From the NCBI GenBank assembly GCA_020740775.1, contig JAHEWK010000005.1, forward strand, positions 3,410,001 to 3,474,000: a DNA stretch of 64,000 bases, read 5' to 3'. Positions 47,056-57,829 of the stretch are shown here, piece after piece. Positions within the stretch are counted from its first letter, which is position 1; the number at the start of each line of letters is the position of its first letter. This stretch comes from Ilyonectria destructans (Eukaryota > Ascomycota > Sordariomycetes > Hypocreales > Nectriaceae). The translations under genes were made by a program, and so were the position numbers. The notes beneath the pieces are model-generated. The model was not told the DNA's origin, ran no database searches, and worked only from the letters and a program-made list of their open reading frames with translations.

Positions 47056-49030
47056 CTAGATTCTACCACGATCCAAAAACTTATTTGGAACTTCAACAAT
47101 TTTGCAACGAAGATACTCTGCCACATTCTTTCCTAGAACGTCATAGGTCGAGCTTGAAGCAACTCCACGATCAAGATGGTCTTTGAGCAGAAAGTGCACA
47201 GCTAGGATGGAATTAGCTACAATCGCAGTTGCAAGACACAGATCAACATACCTGAGATATAGGGAAGTTCAAAGCGGAAGATGGGCTTTCCAGTGTCATC
47301 CTCGTCAAGCAGCTCCCTAATCTTTGAGACAGTAAGAAGACTACGTAACCAATCCCACTCGTCAGAGTTGCGAACAAAGAAGCCAACATTGGCATCGGAT
47401 CCTTTGTCCCCAGAGCGAGCATGGACAACATATCCCAGAGGGGCTTTTGTTGTAGGCCCAAAGCTCGAGAGGTTCACTGCATTGGCAGTCTCGTATGTCT
47501 CCTGCTCATATCGAAAATCTTCAGTATCTGTTGGGCCTGGGATGGGAATCTCCAATCCTTTAGAGGGGACATAACAGATATGTTCTATAGCGCTCTGCGG
47601 AAGAATTGATACCCAGTACTCTAAATAAGGCTTTGGTGATGCCTGGCGAGTATCAACTGCAAAGGTGGCGCCAGGGTAGCTCTGCATGATTATATCAGTA
47701 ACTGGTCGGAGAAAGCGGCTGACGGACAGGTCGTCTTCGATCCTAGCTTGAGCGAAAATCCGGGCATCGACAGTGGCGGCGTCCTGGTTTCTTGGGTTGA
47801 TTGGACATCGGCCGTTGATACGAAACTTGAGACAGTGATACTTAGATTCGTCCAGGCCGGCCCTAACTTGACGCTCAAGCATCTGTGCCTTTTCCTCGAT
47901 GTCGAGACCGCAGAGGAAGTAATGGGCCTCGGCTTGATATCCGCCCCTTGCTGTAATGCCAACCTTGGTAGTTGGTGGTGGTGGGAGACCGGTAATGCCG
48001 GTCACCTGACTATGGTTAAGTTAGCTAAATCGAAACGCAGGTTATTTAAGATATACTTGCACTCGATCTTCGCCCGCCTGTTTAATTTTGATCTTATCAA
48101 GCCTTGCCACTGCATCCGAATTGTAATATAGCGGACCTTGGATTTCATATAGAAGCTGAGCTTTGCAAGTATCAACTGTGACCATTCCATCATGGCCTTT
48201 CTGTTTGGTGATGTAGAAGTCTCCATTCGCTGCCAGTTCCGCGACGGGAAATGCGATATCAAGAGATCTTCCCGGGAGACTTTTGAAACCAGAGAAATTG
48301 CCTCCAGTCACATAGGTTGAACACTCAATGAAATGACCGGCCACAAAGGCGTGGGCCAGTTCATGGTAGTCTGTGCGTTTCCATTCGTGATAGTAGGCTG
48401 CACATCCCATCACGGTTGACGCGTCGGCGACGCGACCGCACAGGACAATATCAGCACCTTGCTTGAAAGCCTCAACGATGCCCCAACAGCCCAAGTAGCA
48501 TTGCGCGTAAATAGGCTCCAGTCCCCATTCTTTGAAGTTTTTGCCTGTATGATGTTATTATGCTGAACGTTATCTTGGTCTTTACAACTCGTACCATTCG
48601 TAAGGCTCTTGAAGTCTTCATCGGTCTTGATGCGCTTCTGAACCTCGCCGAGCACTTCGTCTCCACCAACCCAGGCCACTTGCAAATCGAGGCCGGCGGC
48701 TTTGATCTTATCGGTAACAATGTGGTACAGCTTTTCCGTGTCGCTGGCGCCAGCGTTTACGGCAACCTTGATACCTCTGGATTGGAGGTGAGGCAAGGCA
48801 GGCTCAAGGGCTTCTAGGAATGAGATTTCAAATTCCGATGATGAGCCATTGCTTTGTACCTTTGCTTCTCCTCTTGTGGTCATGTTGTACTCTGACATCC
48901 AGTCTCCGACGATGAATTGAACATTGTCCTCATCTCGGGCCAAATTGAGGAATGCATGGCGTCTGTCAGTTACCGAGCCAGAAGCGGACGCAATCCGAAC
49001 TAATGGGTTCTTGTTGCCGTTAACAGTCAT
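47056..49030 (-). CDS. AtuA-like (DUF1446) protein
   Basis: Four exons on the minus strand, 48595-49030, 48057-48544, 47252-48005 and 47056-47201, encode 607 residues with consistent phases. Introns are 50-51 bases with standard sites. Typical DUF1446 features are VRIASASGSVTDRR at the start, FIVGDWMSEYNM, IKVAVNAGASDTEKLY, GLEPIYAQCYLGCWGIVEAF, GADIVLCGRVADAS, HDGMVTVDTC, VTGITGLPPPPTTKVGI and, at the end, YVVHARSGDKGSDANVGFF. The last exon adds FLLKDHLDRGV and a final FLDRGRI. The bacterial namesake AtuA acts in acyclic terpene (citronellol/geraniol) use; the reaction of fungal members is not established. Length is typical and no damage is visible. A perfect operator palindrome sits 240 bp upstream, placing it firmly in the cluster regulon. 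Confidence 0.9.
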
Positions 49031-49269
49031 GGTAAATGTCGAGTAAAGAAAGTATCCTTTTGACAAGGATTGAAAGAGATGAGGTGATATCGAGCGGTCC
49101 GTGCTTGATTACAGGATATCGCGTCAGGCTATATAGGTCAATACAATCTTGACATCTCGCTCGTCCTGGGTATTTGTTCCTTGCCTCGGCGTAACGGGCA
49201 ATGCGGGCAATGCGGGGAATGTTGGTGATTGCATATTGAGTAGTACTGTGCAAGGAGGATGGGTGGGTC

Positions 49270-49284
49270 CGGAATTAAATTCCG
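49270..49284. promoter_or_regulatory. Cluster operator 4: CGG-N9-CCG, perfect palindrome
   Basis: Reads CGGAATTAAATTCCG, a complete palindrome around a central A. About 240 bp upstream of the AtuA-like start codon. Confidence 0.78.
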
Positions 49285-50209
49285 AGATGCAACGCCGCTT
49301 CCATGGTCATGGACGTTTGGGCTGACTCGGACGCCTCTTCGGAGCTACTGACAAAGCGAACGTCTCTAGCAGGCAACCTTGCAATCACACACTGGATTAG
49401 TCAGTTTCGACCCTAACAAGGCTTTTCCTGATATCCCTGACTTGATTGCAGCAAGAGATCGTGACGAGGTTAACACATGGAAATTGAACAACAATCCAGC
49501 CGCGGAAAATCGCCAGAACAAGCGGAAAAGGCCGTTGACAAAAGATCAGGCCTTTTTTTAATAAGTGCCCAAAAGGAAATTAAATTTGAAGCTATATTTG
49601 CTGCGCAATCTATAAGTGAAATTGACTTATGGAACCGATAGTGATGCTATCACGGTGTGGCGGTGGGGGGTTGGCCGGGGTGGTGGTCAAGTACGTTAGA
49701 TTGTGGGTATATCTAATACTGTCTATTGATGCAGATCTTGCAAGGGTTTTGCTAAAACAATCAACTTTTGCTGCTGCTGCGGTGAAGGACTACTTGAGAA
49801 GGTCAGGGTCTAAATGATCCCTCGACTTACTACCTACCACTCTACTTGAGGATGACGGGGACGAGGCGGAATTCAGTTACCTTGAGTGCACCCAAAGCTT
49901 TCAGGTTGCCTAGGCTCGTCTAAATAGCTCGGAACTTGCTACCAAGGTCACCAGATTATGATGATAACTATGGTATGGACGCTGGTGGCTGACAAGATCA
50001 GAATATAATCATGGTTCGGCCCGAATAGCTGTCTGTCCACTAGGTGGGGGTTCCCGGACGATATCTTCAGGCTATGCACGTTGTGCTTACAAGCTATGCG
50101 TCGGAGCATAGGTACCAAAAGGTCTTAGCTTGACCCGAGGACAAGTCTGGGCTGTCTACCCCAGACGAAAGCAACGCCACATTGCGGGGAGGATGGTAAC
50201 TTATGGAGA
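49285..50209. other. Intergenic region between AtuA-like and esterase genes
   Basis: Part of a 1.4-kb divergent spacer. Short frames at 49379-49561 and 49629-49817 lack recognisable domains and codon character. Each flanking gene has its own operator near its start, one at either end of this spacer. Confidence 0.45.
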
Positions 50210-50224
50210 CGGGATATAAATCCG
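50210..50224. promoter_or_regulatory. Cluster operator 5: CGG-N9-CCG palindrome
   Basis: Reads CGGGATATAAATCCG. About 250 bp upstream of the carboxylesterase ATG. Confidence 0.74.
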
Positions 50225-50474
50225 TCTGCGATTTCGGCCCTATCGTGTGAATTGCAGCGTATCATGACGTTGTTTGGCACACCGTTGTTGATTGAACAAA
50301 CGATCGACTCATCTAAGCGACGAAATATAATCAAGTGCCAAGACTGCTTAATATCTACATATGCCATCAAGTATAAATTCTTCATATTCTCCTCGTCATT
50401 GAGCCATTGGTAAGGAGCAAGCATAGTAGATACAGAAACCGGATCCTACCACTCACCGGACAATTCTTTACAGC

Positions 50475-52458
50475 ATGCTTCTTAAGCTCCTGTCGTTGCT
50501 GGCTCCAGCTATAGTGTTTGCGAGCCATGATCCCGTCAAAAATCCGGTTGTGAACCTGGGCTCCGCTGGCACCTATAGGGGTGTTCTCCAGAACAATGGA
50601 ACGTAAGAGCTGTTTTTTTCTGAAAACTCGTCACAGATTGCTAATCAAAGAACGTCCGTACAGTGTGGAATCGTGGAAAGGTATTCCTTATGCCCAACCC
50701 CCACTTGGGTCCCTCCGGTTCATGCCCCCGGAGCCGCTTTCCCACCAAAGCGCTGCAGTGGTGAATACAACGACCAATCCTGATCGATGCCTTCAGTTTT
50801 CCCTCGCCCCATATGGTGTGCATAATGCCTACCTTGGGCCGGGGGCCCCGGGAACCGAGGACTGCCTCAAGCTATACGTTTGGAAACCAGCCAAGGCAAG
50901 AAAGGGCAACAAGCTACCCGTCGTTGTCTTTGTTCATGTACGACATCCTTTCTCAGAATTCTTTGCTTATGGCCCAAGCTCACATACGGCTCACAGGGCG
51001 GCGGACTCATTTTCGGATCAGGTTCTCAAGATGACTTTGGTGACTGGGTATCCCAGGACCAAAAGTTCATTGCGGTCAGTATGAATTACCGCCTAGGAAT
51101 TCTTGGCTTCTTGAACCATCCAGACTTACCGTCTGCAAATGCGGGCCTCCTTGACCAACGCATGGCTATGCAATGGGTCAAGCAAAACATTATCAACTTC
51201 GGAGGCAACCCCAATGATATTACCATCATGGGCCAGTCAGGAGGAGGCTGGGCCATCTTGGCGCATTTGGCTTTATTCGATGGTCATCACAACAACACTT
51301 TCCAAAAAGCTATCGTCAGGTCAGCCCAACGTGAGCCAATGTTCAACACCAAAGAACTTAAGATTCGTAACAAAGCTTTGTTCCACCACGTCAACTGTAC
51401 GACCGGTCAGGACCAACTGACGTGTTTTCGTAACCTTACCGAGTCACAGCTTGTCACTGCTTTTTGGAGCTTCTCCACCATTCTCGGGACAGAAGGGTAA
51501 TCATGTTACTGTCGCTGGCTGTAAAGCACTGGCTAATACTATTCTTTTTTCTTTTAGTATCTTCAAGAACCAGGTGTTCGGATATCAAGGCAGTTTTGGC
51601 CCCACAATCGACGGGGTGACATTGACCGATTCCGTCACGAAGCTCTTCAGAAAGGGAAAGCTTGCCAATGTACCTACAATCGCTGGATCTACGAACGATG
51701 AGGGATTCGATGGCTACATTGACGCCCATCAACAAAACCCTACCCCGAAGAACACAACTAAACTTGACCCTAGCACTAATAGAATTACCAATCTTACGGA
51801 TTATCAAGTTAACGAGGTGGCTAAACTCTATCCCGTCAATGCCACATATGCCTCAGTAGCACCGGACAACTTCTTCCAGAATGTTTTCCGCTCCTATTGG
51901 ATGGCATTAGGTCTTTTCGGTGAGGTCGGCATCTTCGGTAGTGAGCGATTGGTAGGGCGGTGGATGAGTGCCAGACACGGACCCCAACGGATTTGGACAT
52001 ACAGATTCAACGCACCCAGTGAGTCTGCCGAAGACAGAAGACTGTTTATAGTAATATTAACTGTATTTGCAGCTGTAGGGAGTGTGAATCCGAAATCGCC
52101 CTACCCACTTGGGCCTGTACAACATTCCGCAGAGAACTCCTATCTGGATGTGCCGCTAAGCAGCATGACGAGCTATGAGCGAGCGATTGCAGAGGAATTC
52201 CGAGCCTATCTATCGTCGTTCATCCGAACTGGTAGCCCAAATACACATAAGCTGCATTATGCCCCGTTTTGGCCGAATTATGGTGCCTTGGGAGATTTCC
52301 TCAATTCCCCGGTCCGTCTTGTCCCGCAATTTGCCTTTAGCAGCAACCCCAATAAGACTTATCCAACAAGCACTCAAATTGAGGTCGCACAGAAGGCAGG
52401 GTTAGAGAGAACGGATTATTGGCAAACCGATAAGATTCTTGAGAGTATCAGGTTTTGA
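50475..52458 (+). CDS. Secreted type-B carboxylesterase/lipase
   Basis: Five exons, 50475-50602, 50664-50937, 50997-51496, 51558-52018 and 52073-52458, encode 582 residues. A signal peptide (MLLKLLSLLAPAIVFA) precedes the mature protein. Family motifs are GIPYAQPPLGSLRF, EDCLKLYVW, VVVFVHGGGLIFG (oxyanion hole), FIAVSMNYRLGILGF and NIINFGGNPNDITIMGQSGGG with the nucleophile Ser (GxSxG). The acid residue lies in STNDEGFDG and the catalytic His in PVQHSAENSYL. All three triad positions are present. The enzyme should be extracellular and hydrolyse carboxylic esters or lactones. Introns are 54-61 bases with clear branch points. The operator 250 bp upstream makes it a likely cluster member, in line with a role after Baeyer-Villiger oxidation, though secretion could instead point to an ester substrate outside the cell. 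Confidence 0.9.
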
Positions 52459-53540
52459 GATAGTATTTTCTATACCCAACTCCGTGGCATTGCCGAAACT
52501 GAGCGCTGTAACAAGCCGAGGGCCATGTTTGACCAGGGTGAAACTAGGATTAGATAGCCCTCAACAGTCAATCAAGTATTCGACATGGCAAACTCTTATT
52601 TTAAATCCTTCGTTGGGAAAGCTTTGTGAAGTCCATATATCTAGCTTTGTCTAATCATGCTGTTTGTCATGCAATTATAAAGCTTAGTGAGGATATTTAA
52701 CAACTGTCTAAGCTCAAAGAAATCTTACCTACTGACTTAGATGGGATCTAGCGGGGTATCAATCCGCCATAGGCTCTGGACAGTTATTCAGCCTCCATTG
52801 ATCTCTCTAATTGTCATCAATGTGGGCCATTGATCTTCGTCATACAAGCGTGGGCCAGGACACTTGAAATGTTCTTGATATCTCAATAAGTGAAGATGAC
52901 GCTAACAATGTCCCTTGAGTACATGGTAAAGAAGTCAGGAACAGTTAAGGCGTTGCAATTTCTCTGACGGCTGGGTTGAAGAACATCGCCATAATACCAC
53001 CAGCCATGGTAGGCAACACCTCAGCGAGACTTACGACGGCTTTTGCATAGCCTTTCTCCTTGGAGACTACCCTTTTGAATGGCGACGAAACCGCTCGTGG
53101 GTTAACAAGCCCACCGTGGTGGTTAGTCACCAAGGCCGTCGATGCAAACAACACTACGGCCTTGAGCCTTGCGAATCCTGCGGGGGATAGAGCATCTTCA
53201 GTGCTCAATTATCACTGGAAGACCTGGTTTCACGTTGTCAAACTTAACTTAATGACCTTGAAGAGGAGAACATGCATTTCCATTAGCATTCTTATCATCA
53301 CTCCGACCGGGACTACTCAAAGGTTCCGCATTTAGCTCATAGATTGCATGATGGTCGGTCGCAAAGTCTCTGGAAGCTAAACTATTGAAAATATTGACCT
53401 TGTGAAGAAAGAATTGTAACTACCATAACAATACGTCCACCTCAATGCTTGCATAATCGGTGACCGACCCAACCCCTTACGTATTCCTGTAGATACAAGC
53501 TTGGAGCGATTTAACTCCCACTATAGCCTGGTCGGACGGT
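52459..53540. other. Intergenic region between convergent genes
   Basis: About 1.1 kb between the esterase stop and the stop of transporter copy 2. An 87-codon minus-strand frame at 52945-53208 and an overlapping plus-strand frame have no recognisable family or intron context. It should hold both 3' untranslated regions. No gene is supported. Confidence 0.45.
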
Positions 53541-55275
53541 TTAAGAAACGTATTTAAACAGTGGCGATCTGTCGCCCATGGCTTTCAACTGAGCTATAAG
53601 TGGCGAGTTAGTATGGCACATTATGGACTGGCATGCATCAGATTTCGACTTACCATCAGAATATTTCGCCCTAACTTCTTCTTCCGACATCATGCTACGT
53701 CTCTTGTTGATGCGCTGTGTCGCAAAGTGCAGGATGATAGTGCTAATGACCGCCGCAGACATGATCCCGAGTGAAAAGCCGTAACCCAACCAGTAGTGCG
53801 GAGCTTGCTTCTGTAGGAAGATATTCGAGCCAACAGCTCCACCGAGATTTCCAATCGAAATCAGCAGAGCCATGCCTATAGCACGCTTGAAAGACGGGGC
53901 TAGGTTATTTCCGATCCATGAAATGCATCCAATAATGGATGGATACAAGCCTGCTGTAATAAAGAACAGAAAGAAATACGTCAACCCCGGGAACTTGGGA
54001 TGTGGGATTGATAACATGGCCGTAAACCCAACCATAGCTATGCAGAACGGAATAATGATAAAGACCCACCGCTTGCGTTGACGGTCAGCTAAGCGAGCGA
54101 AGATAATGGTAGAACACGCTCCGACAAAATATATGGGGATAGTCAATAACTGGGCTTGTGCCGCTGTATAGCCCAGCTCCTTGATGATTGTAGGGGCCGC
54201 AAAGTTGAACCCGTATGTGCTGATACTGCACAAGCAGTCAGCTATCTTTATATCAATAAAATTTGTGAGAGATGAACTTACCTATTACCCCAGTAGATGA
54301 TGACACCCAAGTAGATCTTCCAGTCTTTCAGAGCATCCGTTAGGTATCGCCACTCAAACTTATTCGTGTCCTCGCCGTCGTTATCGTGGTCCATTGAGAC
54401 ACGAACGTCTAGTCTAAGCCGCTCAGATACGAAGGCTTTCTCTTGCTCGGACAAGAAGGAGGCGGTTTCCGGAGAGTCAGGAAGAACCCACGGAATTATA
54501 ACTCCAACGCAAACAGTCAGGATGCCCTCTAAGATGAAGATCCAACGCCATCCGCCTAGACCAGCAACACCCTCCATGTGTTGAATGCCAAAAGCTAGCA
54601 GGCCCGAAAAACTGCCAGCAAGAGATGCTGCGGAGTAGAATATAGCCATCCGAGTCTGAAGCTCCCAACGGCAGTACCATGTTGTCAAAAGGTATGTTGC
54701 GGCAGGGAAAAAGCCAGCCTCTGTGAAGCCGAGGAGAATCCGGGTGATGAGAAGCTGATGATAATTCTTGACAATACCCTGTAAGGTAATGACCTAGAAC
54801 TGTTAAACCAATTTAATCGAGGAATTATGAAACGTACTGTGCCCCACGATATCACAAGAAGACTCAGCCACCGCGAAGGTCTGACAAGCTTGAGAACAAT
54901 GTTGCTCGGGACTTCAAAGACCGCATACGGAAAGAAGAAAACGGTCAATGCCATGTTGTATTGAGCTCCAGTGAGACCCAGATCGTCGTTCATTCCTGCC
55001 ACTTTGGCGTTCCCGATATTGGAACGGTCGATGAAGGACAAGATATACAGGAGCGTGAGGGGGGGCAGAAGATGCCAATCGATTTTGCGGACGATCTTTT
55101 TCGTCTCAGCTTCATCAAAGCCGGCTTCCTGAGTGAAAAGTTAGTTCCGTTAACGTGTTCCCCGCGACTAAATCTGACGTACGTTGCGAGCTTCAAGGTT
55201 GAGTTCTTCCAGTTTACTAACCTGGGGTTCGCCAGAGAGGCGGACCCCGTCTTTCGTAGATGCTCTGTCAGTCAT
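53541..55275 (-). CDS. Major facilitator transporter, DAL5/TNA1-like (copy 2)
   Basis: Five exons on the minus strand, 55183-55275, 54838-55128, 54282-54793, 53654-54225 and 53541-53593, encode 506 residues. The introns (44-60 bases, mostly GTACGT or GTAAGT donors) sit at the same positions as in copy 1. Matching motifs are KIDWHLLPPL, FIDRSNIGNAKVAGM, NMALTVFFFPYAVFEVPSN, RILLGFTEAGFFPAATYLL, TTWYCRWELQTRMAIF and FARLADRQRKRW. It ends in the same SPLFKYVS tail as copy 1 (SPLYRYVW). By eye the two proteins are clearly paralogous over their whole length. It is a plasma-membrane importer, probably of an organic acid. An operator 255 bp upstream shares the spacer with that of the divergent EthD gene. 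Confidence 0.9.
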
Positions 55276-55529
55276 AGCGCGTACAGTTGAACTTTCGCTT
55301 GGAGAAGACTGTGAAGAAGGAGCTGGGTTGACTACCGGTAAAGGCGAAAAGGTATTCTTAACAAATAATCACAAACCTTCTTCTCTCCTTATCAGTCTCG
55401 GGACTAACGGAGTCTAAAACCCCACACTGGACGCCTCCAGCCTGGGGAGATCTTACAGAATGCGGGGTAACGAGGTTGGAGGGGACTAATACGACACTAG
55501 ATATTTAGTTTTACAAACCACTAATTCCA

Positions 55530-55544
55530 CGGGATTTAAACCCG
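55530..55544. promoter_or_regulatory. Cluster operator 6: CGG-N9-CCG palindrome
   Basis: Reads CGGGATTTAAACCCG. About 255 bp upstream of the start of transporter copy 2, in the 640-bp spacer shared with the EthD gene. Confidence 0.74.
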
Positions 55545-55784
55545 AGGCCGTCACAACAGTTCACTTTCCGTCCTTCTGCTCCGCTTTTATCTCGAATGGA
55601 GGGCAAGAAGTACGCTCAAGACCCTACCGAGCGCTAAAAATGTCTTGCAATAATATCAAGGAATTCACCACCCAGTTTACGAACCAATTTATGCTTTGAA
55701 TAATACCACTCCTAGTAAAGTCACCATTACTACATAGGCATTCTCGTTGAGTACGGTAGTCTTGAAATAGTAGCATAAATGCAT

Positions 55785-55799
55785 CGGGATTAGATTCCG
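55785..55799. promoter_or_regulatory. Cluster operator 7: CGG-N9-CCG palindrome
   Basis: Reads CGGGATTAGATTCCG. About 115 bp upstream of the EthD start codon. Confidence 0.74.
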
Positions 55800-55914
55800 A
55801 GATGGAGACTTAACCCTATAGGCCAATTGCTAAATCACACGAGAATTAATACTAACCGCTTGGGTGCTCTACAAGGCGTATTATTACCATTAATAATTGT
55901 GAAACAACGACAAT

Positions 55915-56363
55915 ATGCAGAATCCTCAACCCCTCCTTAAGGTCTCGGGCTTCTTCAGTAAGCTGGACTCTATCGACCACGATACATTCTTCACCCATTG
56001 GAACACCACCCACGCCAATTTGGCTTCAGCTGCTCAGTCATTTAAAGATCACATTGTTCGCTACACTCAGGTACGACGGCGTTCGAACGACTACCTCCGA
56101 TATACGCTATGTAATGTATTAACAAAGAATAGCATCGCCAGACGCCTGAAATGAAAGAGAGGACCCGAAGTCTCGGAGAAGGGGTTTTGGAATATGATGC
56201 ATGTGCGCAACTCTATGTTCGAACTTGGGATAATTGGCTGGCCTTCTCCAATAGTGAGGAGTACAAACCGGTTTTAGCGGATGATTGCCAGGAATTCATG
56301 ACACTGCCGATGACATATATGGTTGGATATGAAAGTCTTGTTGTAGAAGATACGTCTGCCTAG
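55915..56363 (+). CDS. EthD-domain protein (copy 2)
   Basis: Exons 55915-56070 and 56133-56363 encode 128 residues. The 62-base intron (GTACGA donor, TAG acceptor) joins HIVRYTQ to HRQTPEMKERTR. The N-terminal part (LKVSGFFSKLDSIDHDTFFTHWN, then THANL) is the typical EthD/ABM strand-helix region with its HW...H pattern. The second half has VLEYDACAQLYVRTWDNWLA and FMTLPMTYMVGYE. Proteins of this size form dimeric alpha-beta barrels. Fungal relatives accompany oxidative degradation and polyketide pathways, and some catalyse decarboxylation or dehydration; the reaction here is unknown. Divergent from transporter copy 2, with its own operator. It is the intact counterpart of the truncated copy at 43701-44105. 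Confidence 0.85.
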
Positions 56364-56595
56364 AATTGATATCTCTATCGCTACGATCCCAAATCATCGT
56401 AATAGTTGTATTGGAACAATGCACTTCATAACTTTAATTGAACAAATCAGATTTCAATCCGAGTACCATTAGAACTACCGAATTATTAGAAAACATCTCC
56501 ATTCTTTATTTAAGGAATTCAAGAAGTATCAAATCTAATGGGCATGAGGACGATTGGCTTGCGGGGAGGATTGTGAATACTGCATTGGGTGCAGT

Positions 56596-57469
56596 TTAAT
56601 GGCTGAGGCTGGCGGTTATGCCACCAATGGGGGAGTAGACAGCTGGCGTCTCATGCTGTGTCGTGTGAGAATCGGCTGCACTGAATTGAGATGAAGCATA
56701 GTAAGGAGCATAAGAACTTGTCGCGGAGGCTTGATGACTCCCAGGAGGTGACGGAAGCCCTGCATTTGCGGACTCGGTGGCGCAACAGGTCGTATCTTCA
56801 CTATTTGGAGCGATATGACTTTCATCGTCAATGGGAGCTGCGTGATTCGTGCACGTCAGTAGTATTTGATGGTGGATCGTCTGGTCATTAAGCAGTTCTT
56901 CTGAGTGATGCTGCATGCTATGTTCTGTTTCGTGATGAAGCGATGGGGTTTCGCAGTGAGTCAGGGAAATAGAGTCTCTCTCTGGCTCTTCTTGATGATC
57001 AGGCGTTTGGGTTTGGGGTTGCCGGCCGCGAGCTTGACTGGACTGACTGCTTCCTGTCAAAGCAATCAGACGTTAGGCTCATTGAACAAACGATCAGATA
57101 GATGATTGGTATGCTCTGGGCAAACTCACCCCGACATGCGCCTTCATCGCGGACCTTATCAGTTTGCCTCAAAGTTGCCGTAATACACTCCGAAATCGTT
57201 TCCAAGCAGCTCAGAAAGGATTTGTTCTCCTCACGCAGGGCATTAATTTGAGCATCTTTCTTGTTGCAGCTTTCGCGCAGTTCAGCACAAGTCCCCTTAA
57301 ACTGAGTGAATTGTTGTTCAAGGTTGGTGATACAGTCCCTGTTCCGCTGACGAAAGGTACGCTGAGCTTTACGACCCACGTTACGCTTATGCCGGATCTG
57401 CTCCTCGGTAAGACCCGACACAACCCTAGATCGCTTTCGAGAGGAGGTAGGTTTAGTTGTGACTTCGGG
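56596..57469 (-). CDS. bZIP transcription factor, fungal AP-1-like basic region (5' end uncertain)
   Basis: Exon 57130 to about 57469, an intron 57054-57129 (76 bases, GTGAGT donor, CAG acceptor), and exon 56596-57053. The basic region is RNVGRKAQRTFRQRNRDCI, fitting the fungal Yap-type pattern RxAQRxFRxR. It runs into the zipper TNLEQQFTQFKGTCAELRE and NALREENKSFLSCLE. The C-terminal 150 residues are Ser/His/Gln-rich, apparently disordered, without the Cys-rich domains of oxidative-stress Yap1. No ATG lies in the open frame before the basic region, and a TAA sits at 57470-57472, so a first exon further upstream is missing from this model or the gene has lost its start. DNA-binding nuclear regulator. 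No cluster operator is nearby. Confidence 0.7.
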
Positions 57470-57829
57470 TTATATCGCGCTCTTAGTAGTGTCACGAGAA
57501 CTGCAGACAAGTATGCGGAGAATAAGGTCATCCTACAACGTCCTTATCAACAAAGCCTGGCCGGATCGAGATGCGACGGCAAGAGTCGGGGCTACTGACA
57601 AAGACAACAGCCAAGGTGACAGAAACTGGATCCTCACGGGCCAGTGCGGTTTAGAGCCGGCTGACCAGTTGGGATAATCGCTGGCTAGAGTATGTCGAAA
57701 GGATTGAGATGCAATGCCAGGGTATGTGTTTCATACTACGCAAAAGAATGAGGGAAGACAAAGACGAGGCATGGTAGAATTGGAGGAGGGGTCCTGAGTA
57801 ATGTAATGACTACCCCTAATTAAGCCTGG

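Noticed and set aside
46965..47186. Plus-strand 73-codon frame
   Set aside because: It is antisense to the last exon of the AtuA-like gene, which has clear homology on the minus strand.
49379..49561. 60-codon frame beginning with LVSFDPNKAFPDIPDL, faintly like the start of an SDR
   Set aside because: No Rossmann motif follows and the frame ends soon after; resemblance is too short to support a gene.
52945..53335. Opposed frames of about 87-91 codons between esterase and transporter copy 2
   Set aside because: Both strands are open at once, no domain is recognisable, and the position is the 3' region of two convergent genes.
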